DNA of 6,503 nucleotides, taken from an uncultured Burkholderiales bacterium. GTDB taxonomy: Bacteria; Pseudomonadota; Gammaproteobacteria; Burkholderiales; Burkholderiaceae_F. A model generated the notes under the pieces. That model saw only the letters and a program-made list of their open reading frames with translations, made no database searches and was not told the DNA's origin. This document shows, piece by piece, positions 1 to 5,700 of the stretch (position 1 is the stretch's first letter; every line of letters begins with the position of its first letter). The stretch is from NCBI GenBank assembly GCA_903871435.1, contig CAIQGU010000453.1, positions 1 to 6,503 of the forward strand, given 5' to 3'. Made by a program: the position numbers and the translations under genes.

Positions 1-10
1 AGGCACGCCT

Positions 11-23
11 GGCCGGTCCGGCC
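11..23. repeat. Short perfect inverted repeat downstream of tldD
   Basis: GGCCGG and CCGGCC form 6-bp arms around a single central T. It lies just beyond the 13-bp array, about 70 bases after the tldD stop. With a one-base centre, a folded RNA would lose the inner pairs, and no run of U follows on either strand. It is therefore not a convincing intrinsic terminator. It may be chance in very GC-rich sequence. Confidence 0.35.
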
Positions 24-24
24 G

Positions 25-102
25 CAGGTGCCGCCGCTGGGGTCAGCCGCCAGGGTCAGCCGTCAGAGTCAGCCGTCAAGGTCAGCCGCGATGCTCAGCC
101 GC
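25..102. repeat. 13-bp tandem repeat array at the 3' end of tldD (array A)
   Basis: Six head-to-tail units of exactly 13 bp start at 25, 38, 51, 64, 77 and 90. On the plus strand the consensus is CAGGGTCAGCCGY. The last seven-base core before the final pyrimidine, TCAGCCG, is identical in the five units from 38 to 102. The first unit (25-37, CAGGTGCCGCCGC) matches the consensus at about 10 of 13 positions. The rightmost unit (90-102) overlaps the end of tldD: its TCA at 95-97 is the complement of the tldD TGA stop. On the tldD sense strand each of the five good units therefore carries CGGCTGA. I see no T-tract that would make this an intrinsic terminator. Its function is unknown. It may simply be a slippage product grown from the end of the gene. 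Confidence 0.85.
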
Positions 103-1558
103 CGGTGCCGCCGATCGTCAACCCCTCGATACGCAGGGTGGGCTGACCCACGCCCACCGGCACGCTCTGGCCTTCCTTGCCGCAGGTGCCGATACCCGAG
201 TCCATGCGCATGTCGTTGCCGATCATGGTGACGCGCGTGAGCGCGTCGGGGCCGTTGCCGATGAGGGTGGCGCCCTTGAGGGGTGCGCCCAGCTTGCCGT
301 TCTCGATAAGGTAGGCCTCGGCCATGGAAAACACGAACTTGCCGTTGGTGATGTCGACCTGGCCGCCGCCGAAATTGCGGGCGTAGATGCCGCGTTTCAC
401 CGAGCGGATGATTTCCTCGGGGTCGGCGTCGCCACCCAGCATGCAGGTGTTGGTCATGCGCGGCATGGGCAGGGCGGCGAAGGACTCGCGCCGTGCGTTG
501 CCCGTGGGCGCCGTCTTCATGAGACGCGCATTCATGCCGTCCTGCATATAGCCGCGCAGAATGCCATCCTCGATCAGCACGGTGCGCTGGGTGGGGTTGC
601 CTTCATCGTCGATGTTGAGCGAGCCGCGCCGCTCGGCGATGGTGCCATCATCGATGACGGTGACGCCCTTGGCCGCTACGCGCTGGCCGATGCGGCCGGC
701 AAAAGCACTGGAGCCCTTGCGGTTGAAATCGCCCTCCAGGCCGTGGCCGATGGCCTCGTGCAGCAATATGCCGGGCCAGCCGGGCCCCAGCACCACGCTC
801 ATCACGCCGGCGGGCGCCGGGCGTGCCTGCAGATTCACCAGTGCCATGTCCACGGCTTGTTGCGCGTATTCCTGCAGCAGCGCGGGCGTGAACACACCCA
901 GTCCCGTGCGGCCGCCGCCACCGGAGAACCCCTGCTCGCGCCGGCCGTTTTCTTCAACGATGACGGTGAGCGAGATCCGCACCAGCGGCCGCACATCGGC
1001 GGCCAGCAGGCCGTCGGAGCGCGCCACCAGCACCACGTCGTATTCCGACGCGAGATTGGCCATCACCTGGCGTACGCGCGGATCCAGCGCACGCGCGGCC
1101 TGTTCCAGCTGCTCGAGCAGCCGGACTTTTTCGGTCGCGGGCAGGGAGGCCACCGGGTCATCGACGCCGTACAGGGCCTTTTGCGATCGGGACTGCAAGT
1201 GCGGCGCGGCCGCGGTCTTGCCGCTGCCGCTCCGGGCGATCGAGCGCACGGTGCGCGCCGCCTGCAGCAACGCGTCGTTGGAGATGTCGTCGGAGTACGA
1301 GAAAGCCGTGCGCTCGCCACTGATGGCGCGCACGCCCACGCCCTGGTCGATGCCAAAGCTGCCCGACTTGACGATGCCCTCCTCGAGCGCATACGACTCG
1401 GAGCGGGTGTACTGGAAGTAAAGGTCGGCGTAGTCGGCCTTGTGCTCGAAGACGCTGGCCAGGGCGCGCTGCAGGTGCGTTTCGTCCAGGCCATAAGGCT
1501 CGAGCAGCAATGCGCGGGCGGTGGACAGGCGCTGGATCGCGGGTTCAACGGGATTCAT
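95..1558 (-). CDS. tldD: TldD metalloprotease subunit (TldD/PmbA family)
   Basis: TldD pairs with TldE (PmbA) to form a cytoplasmic zinc protease. In Escherichia coli it matures microcin B17 and helps degrade the antitoxin CcdA. It cleaves unfolded peptides inside a closed barrel. The 487 residues match the usual length (481 in E. coli) and align end to end with what I recall of that protein. Visible blocks are DQGVGVRAISGE (71-82), SGGGGR (212-217), the metal-binding HEAIGH (H267, E268, H272) followed by GLEGDFNR, GYMQD (336-340), PMPRMTNT (364-371), NFGGGQVDI (395-403) and GKEGQSVPVGVGQPTLR near the end. C459 in GIGTCGKEG matches the family's third metal ligand. The ATG start is set by AGGAG seven bases upstream and by homology of the N-terminus. 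The preceding 109 bases contain a small CCGAA-GG-TTCGG inverted repeat (1594-1605) and no convincing promoter, so the gene is probably co-transcribed with the amidase gene. No pmbA is in the window. The stop codon lies inside a 13-bp repeat array. Confidence 0.97.
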   Translation of the reverse strand: MNPVEPAIQRLSTARALLLEPYGLDETHLQRALASVFEHKADYADLYFQYTRSESYALEEGIVKSGSFGIDQGVGVRAISGERTAFSYSDDISNDALLQAARTVRSIARSGSGKTAAAPHLQSRSQKALYGVDDPVASLPATEKVRLLEQLEQAARALDPRVRQVMANLASEYDVVLVARSDGLLAADVRPLVRISLTVIVEENGRREQGFSGGGGRTGLGVFTPALLQEYAQQAVDMALVNLQARPAPAGVMSVVLGPGWPGILLHEAIGHGLEGDFNRKGSSAFAGRIGQRVAAKGVTVIDDGTIAERRGSLNIDDEGNPTQRTVLIEDGILRGYMQDGMNARLMKTAPTGNARRESFAALPMPRMTNTCMLGGDADPEEIIRSVKRGIYARNFGGGQVDITNGKFVFSMAEAYLIENGKLGAPLKGATLIGNGPDALTRVTMIGNDMRMDSGIGTCGKEGQSVPVGVGQPTLRIEGLTIGGTGG

Positions 1559-1565
1559 GCATACA

Positions 1566-1570
1566 CTCCT
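1566..1570 (-). promoter_or_regulatory. Ribosome binding site of tldD
   Basis: AGGAG on the minus strand lies seven bases before the ATG whose first base is at 1558. It is the best Shine-Dalgarno match in the window and fixes the tldD start. Confidence 0.8.
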
Positions 1571-1667
1571 GACAGATTCACGCTTGCCGCGAGCCGAAGG
1601 TTCGGTTCTGCGGATTCAGACTATGGCAGCTTATGCGACTTCATTTGCAACTTCACGCGCCGCCGGC

Positions 1668-2507
1668 TTACACCAGCACCCGGTGCGCCAGCGCGGGCAG
1701 GCTGGCCCGGCACCGGGCGATCCGGCCCAGATCGATTTCTCCGCTGACCACCCCGGCGCCCGCCGGCAGCACCGCAACGATTTCTCCCCAGGGATCGATG
1801 AGCATCGAATGACCGAAGGTGGCGCGGCCATTTTCGTGCTGGCCGCCCTGCGCCGAGGCCAGAACGTAGCAGAGGTTCTCGATCGCGCGGGCCCGCAGCA
1901 GGGCTTCCCAGTGTGCCTTGCCGGTGGTGGCGGTGAACGCGGCCGGCACGACGATGAGATCGGCGCCGGCAAGGCAGCGGTACAGCTCCGGAAAGCGCAG
2001 GTCGTAGCATACCGACAGGCCGACGCGCAGCGTGGTGGCGCCGATGGTGCAGTCGACGGCAACAGGTTCCTGCCCGGGAAGTATGGAGCGAGATTCGTCG
2101 TACGACTCCTCACCCTGGCGAAAAGAGAACAGGTGGATCTTGTCATAGCGCGCCACGCGCATGCCCTGGGGGTCAAATACCAGCGTGCTGTTGTAGACGT
2201 GATCCGCGTCGGGCGCTGCCAGCGGCAGGGTGCCGCCTACCAGCCAGATGGCATGCTGGCGCGCCTGCCCGGCCAGGAAATCCTGGATGGGGCCGATCCC
2301 TTCGGCCTCGCGCACGTCGACCTTGTCGCGGTCTTTCTGGCCCATCAGGCAGAAATACTCGGGCAGCACCACCAGGCGCGCGCCGCCGCGCACCGCCTGC
2401 TCGATGAGCGCGGCGGCCGCCTGCAGGTTGGCGTCGACCCGGGTGCCGGAGATCATCTGCACCGCAGCCACGCGTATTCCGGAACCCGTCTGTGTCGCCC
2501 CGCTCAC
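1668..2507 (-). CDS. Nit1-type carbon-nitrogen hydrolase, probable deaminated glutathione amidase
   Basis: A 279-residue member of the nitrilase superfamily, Nit1/YbeM branch. Nit1 enzymes hydrolyse deaminated glutathione, a side product of transaminases, to alpha-ketoglutarate and Cys-Gly, and act in the cytosol. The triad is complete: E50 in VVLPEYF, K123 in YDKIHLF and C167 in VGLSVCYDLRFPELYR. Nit1-like blocks follow: GKAHWEALLRARAIEN (196-211), GGQHENGRATFGHSM (221-235), DPWG (238-241) and a closing HRVLV. The start chosen is GTG, preceded by GGGTGGG six bases upstream. It leaves about ten residues before the first beta strand (IRVAAVQM), normal for the family. The first internal ATG (residue 18) would cut that strand. 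An in-frame ATG at 2714 would add 69 unlike residues running through a tandem repeat. The stop is TAA. The gene lies between yhdP and tldD, an order also known in Pseudomonas. The broader omega-amidase/Nit2 activity cannot be excluded from sequence alone, but the match to Nit1 is stronger. Confidence 0.93.
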   Translation of the reverse strand: MSGATQTGSGIRVAAVQMISGTRVDANLQAAAALIEQAVRGGARLVVLPEYFCLMGQKDRDKVDVREAEGIGPIQDFLAGQARQHAIWLVGGTLPLAAPDADHVYNSTLVFDPQGMRVARYDKIHLFSFRQGEESYDESRSILPGQEPVAVDCTIGATTLRVGLSVCYDLRFPELYRCLAGADLIVVPAAFTATTGKAHWEALLRARAIENLCYVLASAQGGQHENGRATFGHSMLIDPWGEIVAVLPAGAGVVSGEIDLGRIARCRASLPALAHRVLV

Positions 2508-2513
2508 GATTTG

Positions 2514-2521
2514 CCCACCCT
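2514..2521 (-). promoter_or_regulatory. Ribosome binding site supporting the GTG start of the amidase gene
   Basis: AGGGTGGG on the minus strand ends six bases before the GTG at 2507-2505. It is not a perfect Shine-Dalgarno sequence, but it is purine-rich and correctly spaced. It decides between this GTG, the in-frame ATG at 2714 and the internal ATG at residue 18. Confidence 0.6.
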
Positions 2522-2564
2522 GATGATGTCCCCGCCCACGATTTTGCCGTCCCGCCAGCCGATT

Positions 2565-2667
2565 ATGCGTCAAGCTATGCATCAAGCCGCTGCGTGGACC
2601 CGCTGCGCGATCGGGCTGCGTATACCTGTTGCGTAAACCCACTGCGTGAACCCGCGGCGCCAGTCCG
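2565..2667. repeat. Degenerate 13-bp tandem repeat array upstream of the amidase gene (array B)
   Basis: Eight consecutive units start at 2565 (12 bp), 2577, 2590, 2603, 2616, 2629, 2642 and 2655. All but the first are exactly 13 bp. On the plus strand the consensus is CTGCGTGAACCCG. The GC at unit positions 3-4 is present in all eight. T at position 2, G at 5 and C at 11 each occur in seven of eight, and T at 6 and A at 9 in six of eight. The array lies wholly in the 244-base gap between the yhdP stop (2752) and the amidase start (2507). A period of 13 is not a multiple of three, so it is not a protein repeat. The rest of the gap (2508-2564 and 2668-2751) shows only a weak CCCC-ATGT-GGGG inverted repeat near 2684-2695 and no clear promoter or terminator. 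Its function is unknown. Confidence 0.78.
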
Positions 2668-2751
2668 CGCCCGACTCTGGTTCCCCATGTGGGGGCGGCG
2701 GGTCCGCATTGCACCCATCAACCGCAAAATCCCAGGGGTCTTTCCGGCCGT

Positions 2752-5700
2752 TCAATCGCTGCCTGCCGCGGCCGCCGGCCGCGATTCGAATTTCACTTTA
2801 TCCACCTTGGGGTCGGCCCATGACCCGGTCACCATGTAGACATTGGTGAAGGCCGCCTGCAGCGGCTTGCGGAACAGGTAATTGGCGATGAAGGTGCCCA
2901 CGCCAATGGCCGGGTTGACCAGGATATACGCCAGAGACGCGGTGCCGGCATTGATTTCCGGTATGACCACGACTTCGAGCTTCTGCGTCTCGGCGTTGAT
3001 GTCGGCGTCGCCCTTGATGCGGACGACAGCGTTGAGGCCCTTCATGATGAAGTCGTCGGTGGTCAGGTTGCCATTGCTGACCACGGCGTTGGCGGAGATC
3101 GAATCGAAAGCGAACCCCTCGGAAAAGAGATCGCGAAAATCAAGCGTTACGCGGTTGGGCAGCGATTGCAGGGAAAAGACGCCCAACAGCCGCCCGCGCA
3201 CGCCCGCATCGGCCTTCAGGAACTGACCTTTCTCCGCTGCCAGGTGCAGCTTGCCGTTCAGGCTCGGATAGTTGATGGCAAAGGGCGAGCCGCTCCAGGA
3301 CAGTTCTCCATCGAGTTTGCCCTTGCCGTTGCGGATGGCGTCGGGAATGCCAAAACGGCCGAGCACGCCGCCGCCATTGTTGAAATCGAGCGTGAACTTC
3401 ACGGCCATCCGGCGCGCCGGCGCGTTGCCTTCGCGCTGCCAGGTACCGGTTCCGTTGAACTTGCCGTCGGGGTTGGTCAGGGTGAGGCGCTGCAGGATCC
3501 AGCTGTCCGCGCGCGCGCCACCCGTGCCGGCGACGCTGTTCTGGGCTTCGACTTCCAGCCGGCCGAGCTTGGTGCTGCCCAGGTCGAGTTGGTCGGCGAC
3601 GATATCGAGCGCGGGAAAGGCGGTGGGTGGCGCATCGAGCAGGTCGGTCACTTCCTTCTTGTCGCTTTCGGGAATCACGAGCTTGGCGAGCCTGGCCGTG
3701 ATGCGCCCGGCCACCGCGCCATGGGTGCCCACCCAGTGCACCGATCCCGCCGCCTGGTCCGAGTCGATGTCGGCATACCAGCTCTGGTCGGGATCGCGCC
3801 GGCCGCTGAGCGACACGTTGCTCAGGGACTTGCCGCTCACGGCCATGTCGGCGGTGTGCACCACCAACAAGTCGACCGAGTTCGCTTCGGCGCTCCCGGC
3901 CGGCGCTGCGCCGGGCAGCGGGCGCGCATCGCCGGAGGCGGCCGCGCCGGGGGATAGTCCCAGCAAGCGTGACCACCGGTCCACGTCCAGATGCGGTTGA
4001 TCAACGAACAGCAGCAATCCGCGGTCCGGCACATTGGCCTTGCCGCCTACGGCGATGACGCCGCGCTCAATTGCCATGTCCGGGGTGCCGTTGGCGACGC
4101 GATGCAGCTCCACGTTCAGGTCGCCGCCCAGCGTTGCCCGCATCGTTTCGCGGGCCGGCACGGTGCCGGCAACCGGCACGATCTCCACGTGCAATGGCCG
4201 CAGTTCGGCTGCTGCCTTGCGGAAGGGATCGGGCAGGTCGGCGGCCAGTCCCGTAAGGTCGGAATCAATCTGCAGTCCCAGCGCGCCATGCTGCAGGGTC
4301 AGTGACGCCGTGTAGCGGAACGTGCCACGGGTATGGTCGAGTATGCGGCGCAGCAGCGCGGGCGGCACCTGGCGCTTGGCGCCCTGGGGCGTGGCGGTGC
4401 CGCTGGCGTGGATGCTGATGGTGCCGTCGGGCAAGGTTTCGCCCGCGATGCGCGCATCGCCGCCGATGTAGCCCGCGGTAAGGCCGGTAAAGCGAATGCC
4501 GCGCTGGTCGAAACCGAGATCGCCATTGACCCCCGTAAACGGCGCGATGTCGTCGCGCAGCATGAAGTTGTTGTTGCGGAAGCTCAGCGTGCCGTTCACC
4601 GTGGTGTCGTTGGCATGGGCCAGCGGCACGTCGAGCCTTACCTTGAGCCGCGCGGCGCCGCTGGCGGTCGCCGAGGCCATCCAGCCGCCGGTAAGGCCGT
4701 TGACGGGACTCGCTGCCACGTAGCGCAGCAGTTCGGGCAGGGAGCCCGAACCCTGGCCGTCGACGAGCACATGCTGGTCCGGATGCGCGATGTCCGGCAG
4801 CCGCGCCGTGAGGCCGTTGAGCTCGTAGCCGTAGGCCCTGGCGCTGCGGGCGTTGACGGTCACGGTGCTCCGATCGAAAACGATGTCGGCGTCGATATTG
4901 GTGAGCAGGGGCCAGGGCCCGTGCACATCGCCGGGCGGGCCCACAACGGCATCGGCCGGGCGTGGCGCCACATCGATCTGGCCGTCCTGGACGTGCAGTG
5001 CTGCGTGGAATTCGCCGGATTTGGCATCGCTGAAGGGAAACCGCAGCGGGTCGCCATGCAGGTAAAAAGTTCCTTCAGTTACCGCGCCGCCGAGCAGCCC
5101 GCCCTCGATCCAGGCGCGCGCCGGTGCGGCGGTGACATGCGGCAGGTATCGGTAGGCCGATTTGACCTTGCCTCGGCCCAGACGTCCATTCAGATCGAGC
5201 CGCGCCGGCTCCGTGCCCGACTTCTGGTAGGCGCCCGAGAAACTGAGGTCGAGGTCCTCGTTGGCCGCCGCCAGCGAATCCACATCCACCTCTAGGCGTG
5301 TGTCGCCTTCGCGACGCCAGCGTACCCGTGCGGCCAGCGTGTCAAAGGAAAAGGCGGGCTCCTCGAATATCGCGGGCAGGCGCAACTGGCTATTAGCCGA
5401 ATCAAGACGCAGGGTGCCCGAGTTCTGGTCCATGTCGACGCTGCCCGCGAGGTTCTCGCAGGCGTAGGGCGGGGGCGGCTCGTCGGCTTGGGTGGGTGCG
5501 GCACCGGCTCCCCCCGCCGCCGCTGCCGTGTCCGTGGTCCCCGGCGCCGCTGCAGGAGGGGGCGATCGCAGCGCGAAACCCAGTCCGGAAAAACGGCTCT
5601 TCAAGGCGTATGCGGCGGCGCCCTCGGGTCCGCCCCAGTCCGCCTGCAGATCATCGAGCGTGCCGCGCGCCGCGGTGCGCTCGATGAGCGCGAGCCAGTC

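Noticed and set aside
25..102. Array A as a CRISPR array
   Set aside because: Units are 13 bp and directly adjacent, with no spacers and no cas genes nearby.
1594..1605. CCGAA-GG-TTCGG inverted repeat in the tldD leader as a terminator or attenuator
   Set aside because: Arms of five with a two-base centre give a weak hairpin, and no run of T follows on the minus strand.
561..1747. Long plus-strand open frames (286 and 334 codons) opposite tldD
   Set aside because: They are antisense to an unmistakable tldD, have no family resemblance and show the Arg/Ala/Ser/His-rich composition typical of GC-driven shadow frames.
2562..2574. Promoter-like CATAAT and TTGACG elements on the minus strand before the amidase gene
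   Set aside because: The possible -35 and -10 hexamers pair only at spacings of about 12 or 21 bases, and the TTGAYG motifs belong to the tandem repeat. A sigma-70 promoter is not supported.
1521..2636. 371-codon plus-strand open frame opposite the amidase gene
   Set aside because: It covers the whole amidase gene antisense, crosses the tldD leader and the tandem array, and its translation shows no recognisable domain.
2684..2695. CCCC-ATGT-GGGG hairpin after yhdP as an intrinsic terminator
   Set aside because: The stem is only four pairs, and it is followed on the minus strand by AACCAGAG with no U-tract.
2508..2714. N-terminal extension of the amidase to the ATG at 2714
   Set aside because: The added residues are encoded by the 13-bp repeat region, are unlike any Nit1 N-terminus, and the GTG at 2507 has its own ribosome binding site.
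4154..4170. 17-bp inverted repeat with 8-bp arms (GCCGGCAC and GTGCCGGC)
   Set aside because: It lies within yhdP codons for a Val-Pro/Ala-Gly-Thr-Val-Pro-Ala repeat and is explained by repeated codon use.
4333..5295. 320-codon plus-strand open frame inside yhdP
   Set aside because: It is antisense to clear AsmA-like coding sequence, and its composition is that of a shadow frame.
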